From Saprospiraceae bacterium (lineage in GTDB: Bacteria; Bacteroidota; Bacteroidia; Chitinophagales; Saprospiraceae), in contig JADJNF010000002.1 in assembly GCA_016714445.1 (NCBI GenBank), positions 124,001-188,000 of the forward strand: a stretch of 64,000 nucleotides of DNA. Reading direction: 5' to 3'. The notes under the pieces were generated by a model. That model searched no databases and had not been told where the DNA came from. It saw nothing but the letters and a program-made list of their open reading frames with translations. This document shows, in pieces, positions 28,736 to 38,660 of the stretch. How positions within the stretch are numbered: position 1 is the stretch's first letter; every line of letters begins with the position of its first letter. A program made the position numbers and the translations under genes.

Positions 28736-29242
28736 ATGAACATGAAATTTATGCTGAGAACAATCCAAATTCTGTTGCTTTTTATTGCCTTCACACATGC
28801 GGTAAGCAGTCAGTCTATGCAGGTATTTGAAAAATTTGATGACTTTGAAAAAAAAGTATTTAAAAATAACGATACTACATATGTGATCAATTTCTGGGCT
28901 ACGTGGTGTAAACCTTGCGTAAAAGAATTGCCGTATTTCGAAAGCTTCAATCAATCCATTGGTGATAAAAAAATAAAAGTGCTGCTGGTTAGTCTTGATT
29001 TCAAAAATCAAATAAAAAGTCACCTGGAACCGTTTATTAAAAAAAATAAATATACTTCTGAAGTCATCCTCCTTTCTGACAACAAATACAATACCTGGCT
29101 GGAAAAGGTAGATGCGGAATGGTCCGGTTCTATACCAGCAACATTGCTCCTGTCCGGAAAGAAAAAATTATTTGCAGAGCGGGAGTTTGAGTCTGCAGAA
29201 GACTTGAGTAAATTTGTACATTCATTTATTCATTCATTATAA
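28736..29242 (+). CDS. Thioredoxin-fold thiol oxidoreductase (TlpA-like)
   Basis: 168 residues with a signal peptide (about 1-27, HAVSSQS) and the redox motif WCKPC (Cys58, Cys61) in NFWATWCKPCVKELPYFE, followed by the cis-Pro segment GSIPATLLL. It is likely periplasmic, acting in disulfide reduction or cytochrome maturation. The next gene is a second thioredoxin-fold protein 12 nt downstream, so they may be co-expressed. Confidence 0.88.
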   Translation: MNMKFMLRTIQILLLFIAFTHAVSSQSMQVFEKFDDFEKKVFKNNDTTYVINFWATWCKPCVKELPYFESFNQSIGDKKIKVLLVSLDFKNQIKSHLEPFIKKNKYTSEVILLSDNKYNTWLEKVDAEWSGSIPATLLLSGKKKLFAEREFESAEDLSKFVHSFIHSL

Positions 29243-29254
29243 AATCAAATCAAT

Positions 29255-29849
29255 ATGAATCTTTTATTTCAAATGCTGTTTTTGTTTTCATTTCTGAATC
29301 CCGGAAATCCCGTGGTTACAGGTTATCAGCCCGGCGATAAAGCCGCTGATTTTACCCTTAAAAGGTGCAGATGGTAAGATGTATAGTATGTCAGACTACA
29401 AAAAAGCCAAAGGGTTTATCGTGGTTTTTACTTGCAATAGTTGTCCTTTTGCTGTAAAATATGAAGACAGAGTCAATGAATTGGCAAAAAAATATACATC
29501 TCAGGGATACATACTTCTGGCTATCAATCCCAATGACCCTGAAGTACAACCTGCTGACAGTTATGATCTGATGAAAGAAAGAGCAGCAGAAAAAGGTTTT
29601 GTGTTCCCATATCTGTTTGATGAAGGTCAGAAGGTATTTCCGCAATACGGCGCTACTAAAACACCACATGTGTTTCTACTGGACAAAAAACTTGTGGTAA
29701 AATATATCGGAGCCATAGATGACAATCCGGATGCGAGCATGGTTAATGAAAAGTATCTTGAAAATGCCATAGCAGCCTTGGAGAAAAAAATGGACCCGAC
29801 ACCTGCTACTACCAAAGCCATAGGATGTTCTATCAAAGTTAAAAAGTAA
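29255..29849 (+). pseudogene. Peroxiredoxin-like thioredoxin-fold protein, split by one frameshift
   Basis: The start at 29255 gives a hydrophobic leader (MNLLFQMLFLFSFLNPGNP) and PGDKAADFTLK; the frame then breaks at an AAAA run (29359-29362). Removing one A joins it to the long frame GADGKMYSMSDYKKAKGFIVVFTCNSCPFAVKYEDRV, with a CNSC redox pair. The rest matches the PRX-like family (DDNPDAS near the end). Probably an extracytoplasmic redoxin. A homopolymer read error is likely. Confidence 0.82.
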
Positions 29850-29892
29850 ATTTTTATTTTCACTGAGGAATAAGAATTGGCTGTTAATGAAT

Positions 29893-29930
29893 AAAGCCTG
29901 TATGACGAGTTGGTCATACAGGCTTTATTT
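29893..29930. terminator. Strong bidirectional-looking terminator
   Basis: A perfect 14-bp stem AAAGCCTGTATGAC/GTCATACAGGCTTT with loop GAGTTG (29907-29912) and a following T-rich tail ends the redoxin pair. It has A-rich sequence on the other side as well. Confidence 0.85.
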
Positions 29931-30063
29931 ATAATTATGATTACATAAAATCAATACTACTTCAAACTTGAGCCAACAAGTGGGAATAGTATTTGAGCTT
30001 GTTTACAACTTTTTCAAATCCTCCTAACATAAAAATATGTGTCCAAATTTGTATATTATATTT

Positions 30064-30270
30064 TTAGTCCAGATTATTTTTATCAATGCCAGCTTGTTTA
30101 AGTATGATAAGGAAAGTTCCTTTTTTCATATCCTTACCACCATGTACAGGTACAATCGCCATTTTGGCAGTAATAGGATTGAAATATAATTGATGAGAGC
30201 CTTTGGAACGTTTGAAAATAAAGCCGTGTTGTTCTAAAATTTTTATCAGATGTTTGGGGCTTAGATTCAT
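30064..30270 (-). CDS. hicA: HicA-type mRNA interferase toxin
   Basis: 68 residues with the dsRNA-binding-like HicA fold: LSPKHLIKILEQHGFIFKRSKGSHQLY, in which the GSHQ histidine is the expected catalytic residue, then VPVHGGKDMKKGTF. Cleaves mRNA when free of antitoxin. Its start overlaps the hicB stop by 4 nt. Confidence 0.9.
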   Translation of the reverse strand: MNLSPKHLIKILEQHGFIFKRSKGSHQLYFNPITAKMAIVPVHGGKDMKKGTFLIILKQAGIDKNNLD

Positions 30271-30491
30271 ACTTCCTCAAAGTTTAAGGAGTATTCCAGC
30301 GTGTTGCTATCATCCGGAATGACTTCTCCTCTTTCTTTCAACTCTTCAATGTATAATTCAATAGCTTCTTTTGCCATTGATATTGCTTCGTCCACATCTT
30401 CACCATAGGTTATACAACCCGGTAATACTGGAACAGAAACAGTGTAACCTCCTTCCGTTTCTTTGTGCAAATGGATTTTATATGTGTACAT
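30267..30491 (-). CDS. hicB: HicB-type antitoxin
   Basis: 74 residues of the partial RNase-H-like HicB fold: YTVSVPVLPGCITYGEDVDEAISMAKEAIELYIEEL. It neutralises HicA and is translated first. There is no separate DNA-binding domain, so autoregulation may need HicA or an alternative mode. This TA pair lies outside the integron array. Confidence 0.9.
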   Translation of the reverse strand: MYTYKIHLHKETEGGYTVSVPVLPGCITYGEDVDEAISMAKEAIELYIEELKERGEVIPDDSNTLEYSLNFEEV

Positions 30492-30642
30492 GCTTTTGTG
30501 TAATTAAAGTTTGTAAATTATCATACAATCTTATCGAGTAAAGTAAAATCTATTAATTCAAATAGAGCTTATTGTCCAATATTTGTTCAGAGTATCTATT
30601 AAGATTTACAACTCCAAAAAACAAAGATATGGTTTTTTACAT

Positions 30643-30686
30643 TATACCAACGACAATTATCGTTAAGGAAAATTATCGTTGGTATA
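30643..30686. repeat. Imperfect inverted repeat
   Basis: TATACCAACGACAATT and its near-perfect reverse complement AATTATCGTTGGTATA flank a 12-nt spacer in the gap (30492-30858) between hicB and the aminopeptidase. It could be a small hairpin, operator or remnant of a palindromic element; no gene is supported here. Confidence 0.6.
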
Positions 30687-30858
30687 TAGAAAATCAATCA
30701 ATTCTACCAAGAATGATGGTTCAGCCATGGAAACATAACGGCGTAGTAAATACTATGCCGAACGGGGATTAAATAAATCCATGTTTTTATAAAAAACTCA
30801 TACTACAATGTACATGCCATTATTTGTAAAACAAGTACCTTAGTCCTTATTTTCATTA

Positions 30859-32277
30859 ATGACAATACCTATGCATTTCAGAACCTTTGACACTCAGATT
30901 TATATCAACAGAAGACAAGTACTCAGAAGTAAAGTTGAATCAGGTATCATCCTTCTGATGGGTAACCACGAGGCACCCATGAATTACAGAGACAACACCT
31001 ACCCATTCAGACAGGACAGCACTTTTTTATATTATTTTGGTTTGGATGTAGCTGGTTTGGCTGCCATTATTGACGTAGATAGCGGCGAAGAGATTATCTT
31101 TGGCACCGAACTTACCATAGATGATATCGTGTGGACAGGCCCGTTGCCAACCATCTCTGAGCTGGGAGCTACAGTAGGGATACATAAAACCAAAGATTTT
31201 GCCCTGTTGGGTGATATGCTTTCCAAAGCAAAGTCTGCCTCCAGACAGATTCACTTTTTGCCACCTTATCGCCACGACAACCTCATCAGGATATCCACTT
31301 GGCTGGATGTGCCGGTAGGTGTGACAGGAGCTATGGCATCCCTCAGTTTGATAAAAGCTATCATAGCTCAGCGGGCCATCAAAGAAAACTGCGAAATAGA
31401 TGAAATTCATAAAGCCGTCCATATCACCGTTGATATGCATCTGGCAGCCATGAAAAATGCATTGCCGGGCATGAAAGAATATGAAGTGGCGGCCCGCGTG
31501 CATCAGGAAGCACTGAAAGCAGGAGGCGACCTTGCATTTGCCACTATACTTACTGTCAACGGTGAAACACTACACAATCATTATCATGGCAACACCATCA
31601 AAGAAGGTCAGATGATCCTCTGTGATGCCGGAGCTGAAAATGATATGCATTATGCCGGAGATATGACGTGCACGTTTCCTGTGGGCAAATCATTTACTGA
31701 AAAACAAAAAGATATCTATAACATCGTCCTGCATACACATGAAGCAGCAGTAAAGATGCTCAGACCTGGTATCACCTATAAAGAAGTGTATCTTAAGGCA
31801 TGTGAAAATATTTTTTCCGGTCTGAAATCACTTGGCATTACCAAAGGAGACCCAGCAGAAGCTGTGGATGCAGGTGCGCACGCGATGTTTTTTCAGTGTG
31901 GATTGGGCCATATGATGGGTCTCGATGTGCATGATATGGAAGATCTTGGGGAGCAATATGTAGGCTACACAGATGCGATGTCCAAAAGTACACAGTTTGG
32001 TATAAAATCACTCCGATTAGGTCGGGAGCTGGAAACGGGATTTGTCCTGACTGTGGAGCCTGGCATATATTTTATACCTACACTGATAGATCAATGGCAT
32101 GCAGCTGGCAAGTTTAAAGATTTTATTGATTACAGCAAACTGGAAGCGTACAGAGATTTCAGTGGCATACGAGTGGAGGAAGATTTTGTCATCACAGATA
32201 CCGGAAGTCAACTGTTGGGAAGATCGTTGCCAAAAACAGTAGCGGAAATAGAAGAAGTGAGGGGAAGGGTATTTTAG
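30859..32277 (+). CDS. Xaa-Pro aminopeptidase (aminopeptidase P)
   Basis: 472 residues: a creatinase-type N-terminal domain (NYRDNTYPFRQDSTFLYYFGL) and a pita-bread metallopeptidase domain with the two-metal site (CDAGAEND/GDM, H in LGHMMGLDVHD, E in VEPGIY and the last E in GIRVEEDF). It removes N-terminal residues before proline, with Mn2+. Cytosolic by lack of a signal peptide. Confidence 0.95.
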   Translation: MTIPMHFRTFDTQIYINRRQVLRSKVESGIILLMGNHEAPMNYRDNTYPFRQDSTFLYYFGLDVAGLAAIIDVDSGEEIIFGTELTIDDIVWTGPLPTISELGATVGIHKTKDFALLGDMLSKAKSASRQIHFLPPYRHDNLIRISTWLDVPVGVTGAMASLSLIKAIIAQRAIKENCEIDEIHKAVHITVDMHLAAMKNALPGMKEYEVAARVHQEALKAGGDLAFATILTVNGETLHNHYHGNTIKEGQMILCDAGAENDMHYAGDMTCTFPVGKSFTEKQKDIYNIVLHTHEAAVKMLRPGITYKEVYLKACENIFSGLKSLGITKGDPAEAVDAGAHAMFFQCGLGHMMGLDVHDMEDLGEQYVGYTDAMSKSTQFGIKSLRLGRELETGFVLTVEPGIYFIPTLIDQWHAAGKFKDFIDYSKLEAYRDFSGIRVEEDFVITDTGSQLLGRSLPKTVAEIEEVRGRVF

Positions 32278-32727
32278 GTAACTACTCAGGTATAACCCCG
32301 GATGGGGTGAAATATTTGTTACCACGGATGTAAGTCTGTGTTAAATATGCAAAATTACCTGATTTTGGGCGGTATTTTTGCCTGAAAATTGCAAAAATAG
32401 TGCTTGTATGCATTTGTCACGGTCAAAATCACTTTATATCAGCATGTACCTGAGTAGTCACAAACTATGGTATGTCAAATATTTGGAAAGTTCATAACCA
32501 CCATTTGGAAAGTTTAAAGCGTGAATTGATCGCTGATTAAATATCTTTTCAATAATCTCAAATATTCTATTCAGGGACCAATTTCATCTTTGTATTGCTT
32601 ACACATCAAGCATGTAATTTGTACTATGTGGCTAAGGTCATGAATAGTCCATGCAGAAATAAGTTGGGAATGGGTGACAGAACCAATGTATGACAGAACA
32701 TTTCCTGACTATTTTCACCAAGATATT
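32278..32727. other. Intergenic stretch without recognised feature
   Basis: 450 nt between convergent genes. Nothing gene-like or terminator-like was recognised. Confidence 0.5.
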
Positions 32728-35700
32728 TTATTTATTTATTTCAAACAATAAATTACCTACATGCAATACTTCCTTATTTTCTGATATTCTGACAGTAATA
32801 GACTTCACAGTTTCATTTGATCTACCAAAATTGGTATAAAGGTAAACTTGTATCGTAACCGGACCACTTATAGTTTGTTGTGAATCGCCATAATAATCCA
32901 CTTCAATTACATAATTGCCTTCAATTGCATTTTTGAGTAAAAATTCTTCCGGACCATAGCCTGCAGACAAGTCATCAGATATAAATCCGCCAATATTTGT
33001 ACTTCTATTGCCATAGTAACATTTTTCATTCATTGGGTCAGTCACCCATAAATCCATGTCAGTATTGTCAGCATCCCAGTTTAAAACAACCCTTATGTCA
33101 ACAGGAAGATTAATAAGAAATTGTTTATCAATAAAACTTACATCCAACATCTTTCCAGCTTTAACGATTATACTGTTAATTTCTCCTATTACAATTGATT
33201 CTATTCCTTCAAATTTATCGGTTATATGCTCACTCCATTGTTTAGTAATTATTTTATAAAGTGTTTCAATAGCATTTTGGTAATCCTTATTTTCAGCAAA
33301 AGCCAAGCCTAAATCTCGATATGAATGTGGCTCAAAAGGCCTAAGATCTAATACTTGCTTAAAGACTTCAATTGCTGCGGTTGTTTCTCCAAATTCTAAT
33401 AGTTTACGTCCTAACACCCTCAATACTTCATGGTTTTGCATTTGAATTTCAGAGAGATTTGACAAAACCCTTATCGCATTTATTGTATCATTATGTTTCA
33501 TTAGCAATGTAGCAACATCCAAGAAATATGATGGATTTTCAAGATATTGTTTTTTGAGCTTTAAATGGTTGTTGTACATTTCGGATATGCTTACTAGTTT
33601 TAGCGAATCTAAATATGGGACATTAGGATTCCACTCTTTAAGGTCAATGCTTCCTTGTACATTATCTTCTTGTGAGTCTGATGATGGCCGAGTTACAACA
33701 TCATATAAAATGTTTTCGGAGTTAACCATGGAACTGGAGGTTGCCATGACATTAAGTCGTTCAACACCATAAGCTATTACCTGTATCTCATCCAATAAAA
33801 TATTATCATTTTCTAGTTTAATTGCAAAATTTACTAAATTTGAAACATCAATCTCCTGTGTTATAAAACCAATGAAGTGGATAGTAACTATGGCATTTTC
33901 AGGAACTTTCAACGAAAATCGTCCGTCTAAATCAGTCATAGTTCCTAAAGATGTCCCTTTTACTACAATATTAGCTCCAGGTAATGGCAAGTTGTTTTCG
34001 GTACTATACACTATTCCTGAAATTGCTTTTAGTGGCGATGAATTTCTAACTAATAACAAACTGTCATTTTTAATTTTTACAACCACCAAGATGCTGTCTG
34101 CAATAGCCTTATTTTTTTTATTCAATAGAACTTGTTCGGCTTTTTGAGTGCTATCAGTAACAATTTTATTTCTAGTAGCAATGCTATCAGCCACAAACTT
34201 ATTTCGAACAGCAATACTATCCAATTTTGTTTTTTCTATTTGTTTAAGACTATCTAATCTGACCATCTCTCTTTTTTGTTCAGCTACTTTGATGTAATCG
34301 GTGTAAAACCTATCAATTTTATCAGCATATACACTGAATACATCATCTAAATGTTTTCTCAAACTTTGTGTCTCGGATTCTTTCTTCTTATTTTGCAATT
34401 CATAATATTCAGCTTGAAGTTCTACAGGTGGAATTATATTATGTGTTACATAATCTGTAATTTCGTCAAGTACAATCAAAGATGTTGTTTTTGTAACAAT
34501 ACCATACTTTTTCCCCATTGAAGTAATCTCATCTTTGTTCTCATTATAATTAACATTCAGGTAGTTTAGTTTTTGTTGAACCCAAAACCTTTCCACCAAA
34601 TTATTATCCAATGCTTTACAATTGTCGATAGAAATCTTTTGCGTATATAAGGTTTTTCTATTAGGATATCCAAAATGAAGAGTAACATCAGCAGATTTAG
34701 CCTGAATTTTACCAACCAATGAAAAACGATCAAGGGTTTCAGCCTTATTATTAATGTATAAATCAGAAATCTCATCTTTCTTATGTTCTACCCATAAAAG
34801 CTGCAATTTCTCAGTCGTCAATAATTCAATTGCATTATTATTTGTAATATTATTTAAGTTTATATAGTCACCACTCGTTGATTGAGCTATAAATTTCAAA
34901 TAGGAATGATTTGCAACCATGCTTGAATTAATAACCGAAACAGGTCTAGAAGAAAGTTGTATTTGACTTAGTCCATAGTTAGAAAGTCCGTCGCTAAAAA
35001 GTATAATATCACTGAATTTTGCAGTATTGAAATTAAGCTTTCCAAGTTGTGTTCCGCCATCAGGTTCCAAATTTTCTAAATATTTTCTCATGGGTTCCCA
35101 ATTGCCACTTTTAACAACAAATTGAATAGAGTTTTCAATGTCATTTGCAAAAGTTATTAATTCAACTTCTACATTGCTTGCCCAACTAAAAAAATCATGT
35201 AAAAGAGTAAGTTCCTTAATAAAATCCCTTTTTAAAGCTGAACCGGAATTATCCCAATAGATTGTAATTCCTTTAGGTTCTTCCTTTATTTTCCGTTTAT
35301 TCGAAATTTTGCCAGTTTTATAAAAATAAGACACTGGTTCTATTTTGCCCGTATAGGCAAGAATTTTAAGCTTTTCATCTGGCATAGGAATATTAAATCC
35401 TAATGAAAAATTTGCATTAAAATTAGTTTTAGAAAACTCACATTTATAACCCTTTTTAACTCTATTGAAATTTAATGTTACAAGTGTATTATCAATGTTT
35501 ACAGGCTTATATTCACTTTCAACCACCTCTACATCCAAGTCAAATTCGTTTATTTCATCTTTAAAATTGAGTGGAAGAACATATAAGTATTGATTTTCAG
35601 AAACAATCAAATCATGCTCAAAAGCAACAATGATAGTTTTATATCCTTTAGGGTTAATTGGATAAACTCTTGACTTAAAGTTATTGCCTTCGGTCATTTC

Positions 35701-36081
35701 AAGCAGTCCCGGATCCACTTTCCTGTAAACAATTGATTCGAATATTTCTGTTCCTTTTGCTTTTTCTACAACAACACCTTCTCTCATTTTGCCGTTTACA
35801 TCCATGGCGAATCTCGAAATGTTCTGTCCTTCACCCAATGGAAAATTAAGTTCTCCTTCCAGTACTCGGTTGGAATTGTTATAGAAACGCATTGTCATCG
35901 TTGTTGTAGCCAAATTATCTAATACATAAACTGAAATTGAAAGTTTATCAAGTTTAAGATACTCAATAGTATCATTTTTTATAAGTAGTTTTGGATTTCT
36001 TCCTTCCTGGGCAAAAAGCATATTCGATATAAAAACAAATAGTATTGCTATCAAAAAAGCGTGTTGTTTAAAGATTTTCAT
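32728..36081 (-). CDS. VIT and von Willebrand A domain protein with CarboxypepD_reg and DUF2135-like domains
   Basis: 1117 residues with a signal peptide (to about 24, MLFAQEG). Order: VIT domain (about 30-190), VWA-like region with the MIDAS motif DNSGS, a long charged helix (about 555-670), a carboxypeptidase-regulatory-like beta-sandwich (ISGIVYSTENNLPLPGANIVVKG... LDGRFSLKVPE), tetratricopeptide-like helices, then VLNWDADNTDMDLWVTDP, the DUF2135-type end domain. Probably periplasmic or surface, in protein interaction. It is the last chromosomal gene before the cassette array begins. Confidence 0.9.
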   Translation of the reverse strand: MKIFKQHAFLIAILFVFISNMLFAQEGRNPKLLIKNDTIEYLKLDKLSISVYVLDNLATTTMTMRFYNNSNRVLEGELNFPLGEGQNISRFAMDVNGKMREGVVVEKAKGTEIFESIVYRKVDPGLLEMTEGNNFKSRVYPINPKGYKTIIVAFEHDLIVSENQYLYVLPLNFKDEINEFDLDVEVVESEYKPVNIDNTLVTLNFNRVKKGYKCEFSKTNFNANFSLGFNIPMPDEKLKILAYTGKIEPVSYFYKTGKISNKRKIKEEPKGITIYWDNSGSALKRDFIKELTLLHDFFSWASNVEVELITFANDIENSIQFVVKSGNWEPMRKYLENLEPDGGTQLGKLNFNTAKFSDIILFSDGLSNYGLSQIQLSSRPVSVINSSMVANHSYLKFIAQSTSGDYINLNNITNNNAIELLTTEKLQLLWVEHKKDEISDLYINNKAETLDRFSLVGKIQAKSADVTLHFGYPNRKTLYTQKISIDNCKALDNNLVERFWVQQKLNYLNVNYNENKDEITSMGKKYGIVTKTTSLIVLDEITDYVTHNIIPPVELQAEYYELQNKKKESETQSLRKHLDDVFSVYADKIDRFYTDYIKVAEQKREMVRLDSLKQIEKTKLDSIAVRNKFVADSIATRNKIVTDSTQKAEQVLLNKKNKAIADSILVVVKIKNDSLLLVRNSSPLKAISGIVYSTENNLPLPGANIVVKGTSLGTMTDLDGRFSLKVPENAIVTIHFIGFITQEIDVSNLVNFAIKLENDNILLDEIQVIAYGVERLNVMATSSSMVNSENILYDVVTRPSSDSQEDNVQGSIDLKEWNPNVPYLDSLKLVSISEMYNNHLKLKKQYLENPSYFLDVATLLMKHNDTINAIRVLSNLSEIQMQNHEVLRVLGRKLLEFGETTAAIEVFKQVLDLRPFEPHSYRDLGLAFAENKDYQNAIETLYKIITKQWSEHITDKFEGIESIVIGEINSIIVKAGKMLDVSFIDKQFLINLPVDIRVVLNWDADNTDMDLWVTDPMNEKCYYGNRSTNIGGFISDDLSAGYGPEEFLLKNAIEGNYVIEVDYYGDSQQTISGPVTIQVYLYTNFGRSNETVKSITVRISENKEVLHVGNLLFEINK

Positions 36082-36103
36082 GTTTGTTTTTTTTTAAAAT
36101 GAA

Positions 36104-36166
36104 TGGTATGTCCATGTCTCTATGCTGGCTGATCTATATGTAAGCTGTACATCATAGCCGTTGTAA
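36104..36166 (-). repeat. attC-like site, degenerate (distal end)
   Basis: The right arm ATCATAGCCGTTGTAATG closely resembles the arm of the intact site at 46039-46104, and CTATG/CATAG still pair. The left R box has decayed to GTATGTCC. This marks the distal end of the array. Confidence 0.55.
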
Positions 36167-36177
36167 TGTAGGGTGAT

Positions 36178-36481
36178 TTATTCATTTAGGTGTCTTTTTA
36201 AGTCCATTTTTTCATGTAAGATTCTTTCAATTTCTATTATTGTATAATCTATGAGTCTATAGAAAATTATATGTTTGATTATTTATTTTAATACCCTTCA
36301 AATTTACTATAAGTTTTGAATAATCTCTACCTTGCTCAAAATCAAATTTTAGTTCATGCCATTTGTCAGTAATTTCAAGGTAATACTTATCAGCTTGTTT
36401 TTCTGACCATGTCTCACAAGAATATTCCCATATTTCTTCTAAATCAGTCTTGGTCTTATTGGTGAACTTAATCTTAGCCAT
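36178..36481 (-). pseudogene. ParE-like toxin with a frameshift
   Basis: The frame from 36481 (KIKFTNKTKTDLEEIWEYSCETWSE) is a RelE/ParE-fold toxin start. It breaks at about 36270, and the remaining residues HIIFYRLIDYTIIEIERILHEKMDL...HLNE continue in the next frame to a stop at 36178. The second copy at 38661 is intact and ends HQKMDIEKHFNE, which fixes the true end. It overlaps the antitoxin gene by 8 nt. Loss of function or a read error are both possible. Confidence 0.82.
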
Positions 36482-36725
36482 TGACCTTTTTTCTTCGTTT
36501 CAATTCTTTCAGATGCGTTTTCGGATCGAAGTTTTCTGCTACACCACTATCAATTCCATCTTGGATTGCTTTTCGTAAGGCATAAAACTTTTGTTCTTCT
36601 TCTTCAAGTAATTTTAAACCTGCTCTTATCACTTCACTAGCATTGGTGTATCTTCCTTCTCCTATACTGGATTGCACAAATTCTTCAAAATGATTTCCCA
36701 GAGATATTGATGTATTCTTGCCCAT
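36474..36725 (-). CDS. ParD-like antitoxin
   Basis: 83 residues starting KNTSISLGNHFEEFVQSSIGEGRYTNASEVIRAGLKLLEE, the ribbon-helix-helix and helical end of the ParD/CopG type. It should neutralise ParE and repress its own operon. Antitoxin precedes toxin in the cassette. Related to the ParD at 38957-39202 (KNTSVTLGDHFEQ). Confidence 0.88.
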   Translation of the reverse strand: MGKNTSISLGNHFEEFVQSSIGEGRYTNASEVIRAGLKLLEEEEQKFYALRKAIQDGIDSGVAENFDPKTHLKELKRRKKVNG

Positions 36726-36786
36726 TTACTTTTTTATGCAAAATTTGCAATAATTGGTAATAATTGCAAATTTTATTTTTCAGCTT

Positions 36787-36853
36787 ACATAACGTCCAGC
36801 ACTGGCGATCGTCCGTAACGTTAGCTAGGATGGCGTCCAGTGCATTGTTATGG
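36787..36853 (-). repeat. attC site
   Basis: R boxes ACATAAC and GTTATGG flank arms CCAGCACTGGCG and GGCGTCCAGTGC. One T is unpaired in the right arm, the extrahelical base expected of attC. Confidence 0.9.
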
Positions 36854-36859
36854 CGAGTT

Positions 36860-37549
36860 TTACTTTTCAAATAAATTACCTATTACTTTTGGTGCTTTTA
36901 TATATCCTTTTATGATTGGCTTGTTTTGAATAAATCTCAATCTATCATTCGTCGTTGTTTGAAATTCTTTTGTTTCATTTAGTAAATTATCTATTAAAGT
37001 TCTCCATTTTAAAAAACTTCCTTCCAGCTTCTGAATATAGACTTCATTGGTATATGCTTTAACCATTTTACCTAAATTTGCATTAACTTCGATTTCAACG
37101 CTTTTAAAAAAAATTCCTTTTATCCCAATAGTTGGGTTTGTCTTATAAAGAGAGTCTAATTGAATTCTACATTTTCTGGCAGCCAATTCATACATATCAA
37201 ACACAATTATTTGCTTTAAATAATCTAAAGAATCAGATGTTAATCTATATGAAGTTTTAAGCTCAAAGGCAGGTGCAAAATAAATTACTTCTTCTTTCCG
37301 CTGTTGATCTTTTTCCTTTTTAGGAATATCCATAACAGAAAAAAGTCCAGTATATGCCCCCCAACATAAACTTTTACTCTCACACCATTCTAAATGTTTG
37401 GCTAACCTTGAAGTATCTTGAAAGTCGCCAAACTGAAGTGTATACTCTTCACACCAAAATATATGGGTTTCATTTCTAAGTGTATCACTTTGAGAGTACA
37501 AGGTAAAACTTAAGAAAATTATGTATAAACTTAAAACTATTATTTTCAT
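36860..37549 (-). CDS. Hypothetical secreted protein (cassette gene)
   Basis: 229 residues with a signal peptide (MKIIVLSLYIIFLSFTLYSQ). Mature part is mixed with YTLQFGDFQDTSRLAKHLEWCESKSLCWGAYTG and a helical middle (SLDYLKQIIVFDMYELAARKCRIQLDSLY). I do not recognise the family. It is the only gene in its cassette, ending 7 nt before its attC. Confidence 0.65.
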   Translation of the reverse strand: MKIIVLSLYIIFLSFTLYSQSDTLRNETHIFWCEEYTLQFGDFQDTSRLAKHLEWCESKSLCWGAYTGLFSVMDIPKKEKDQQRKEEVIYFAPAFELKTSYRLTSDSLDYLKQIIVFDMYELAARKCRIQLDSLYKTNPTIGIKGIFFKSVEIEVNANLGKMVKAYTNEVYIQKLEGSFLKWRTLIDNLLNETKEFQTTTNDRLRFIQNKPIIKGYIKAPKVIGNLFEK

Positions 37550-37559
37550 CTTTAATTTG

Positions 37560-37627
37560 TTATATCGGCTGTTCTTTGCGACGGTTTTTGGCGATAGTCA
37601 ATACTGTAGTCAAAGCATCTGTTACCA
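37560..37627 (-). repeat. attC site, left R box degenerate
   Basis: Arms CTTTGCGAC and GTCAAAGC still pair around the centre; the right R box is GTTACCA, but the left reads TTATATCG instead of xxTAACG. Confidence 0.6.
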
Positions 37628-37634
37628 TCCGTCA

Positions 37635-38576
37635 TTATTTCTTTAGTCTTATTTTCAACGCAAAGTCAATACTTATTAAATGTTCATATACAAATTTGTT
37701 TGTCATTGTTGGTCTGAAAAAAGTCGGTCTGTATATAACTCCAACATTGAATTGTTCACCAACTTGAAAATAGGTCGGAAAGACTAACCCAAATGCATTG
37801 TGACTTCTTTTTATCGGTTCTTTTGTGGGTGGCGGTGGGTCAAATCTGTCATAATATCTAAAGTCCCAAGTGTTTTTTGCGTAGGATAGTCCGTAGCCTA
37901 TTGAAAAGCGTCCAAGTCTATGATTATTAGAGATACTTGCATATCTTGAGCTCATCAATTCATATTCACCACTTATGTCAACGGCTGCTGGGAATGGAAC
38001 AAAAAAGTCTGACACCCCCGAAATTCCAACATTTAAAAATTGATTCTTTGAATGATAATAGTCAAGTCCTAATGTTAAGCCCCAAAATCCAGTATTAGTT
38101 TTAATTCCTTCATTTTCAGGGTTCAGATTAAATGAGTTTATATGAGGCAATGATATGTGCATATGTAGTTCTCCTTTGTTGTTTGTTTGTCCATATCCGT
38201 AATATCTGCTGATTGTGTCTGTAGAGTTTATATAAATTCTTTGTGGGTAAGAATAGCGTTTAGGATTTTTTTTGTCAACAAGCATTCCAATGCCATAATT
38301 ACAAACAATGTTGCTCCAATACATAAAAGAGTTCTTTGGCTCAACTTCAAATTCTTTGGTCAGACTATATGTCGAGGCAGTAATTTTTATTGGTTCTTTT
38401 TTTCTCTCAACCTTCAAATTTACTTTATTGTCAATCGTGTTCATTGTGTCACGGTTTAAAATAATCTTACTCGGTTCAGTTGTGTAAATAGTTATGCTCT
38501 TATGCGACTGGTTCATAATTGTCGCACAAGAAGTCAAAAGAATTGAAAATGTCAATATGTATAGTGTCTGTCTCAT
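37635..38576 (-). CDS. Hypothetical lipoprotein with beta-barrel-like C-terminus (cassette gene)
   Basis: 313 residues with a lipoprotein signal (LTFSILLTSCATIMNQ). An N-terminal PEGA-like beta segment (SITIYTTEPSKIILNRDTMN) is followed by strands with alternating aromatic residues ending FVYEHLISIDFALKIRLKK, as in small outer-membrane proteins. Family not recognised. Confidence 0.65.
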   Translation of the reverse strand: MRQTLYILTFSILLTSCATIMNQSHKSITIYTTEPSKIILNRDTMNTIDNKVNLKVERKKEPIKITASTYSLTKEFEVEPKNSFMYWSNIVCNYGIGMLVDKKNPKRYSYPQRIYINSTDTISRYYGYGQTNNKGELHMHISLPHINSFNLNPENEGIKTNTGFWGLTLGLDYYHSKNQFLNVGISGVSDFFVPFPAAVDISGEYELMSSRYASISNNHRLGRFSIGYGLSYAKNTWDFRYYDRFDPPPPTKEPIKRSHNAFGLVFPTYFQVGEQFNVGVIYRPTFFRPTMTNKFVYEHLISIDFALKIRLKK

Positions 38577-38584
38577 ATTATGGC

Positions 38585-38652
38585 TTGTAACGACCGGTGA
38601 TATGGAGCGGACGCAGCAATAGCAAGTCTGTTCGTCGAGTGCATTGTTATTT
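38585..38652 (-). repeat. attC site, mosaic
   Basis: The left two thirds (GGTGATATGGAGCGGACGCAGC.ATAGCAAGTCTG) match the sites at 51307 and 53884, while the right arm TCGTCGAGTGCATTGTTATTT matches other sites, so the arms pair badly. Confidence 0.65.
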
Positions 38653-38660
38653 AGGGTGAT

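Noticed and set aside
30572..30772. 66-codon plus-strand ORF before the aminopeptidase
   Set aside because: Runs through the inverted repeat; no ribosome site or family resemblance.
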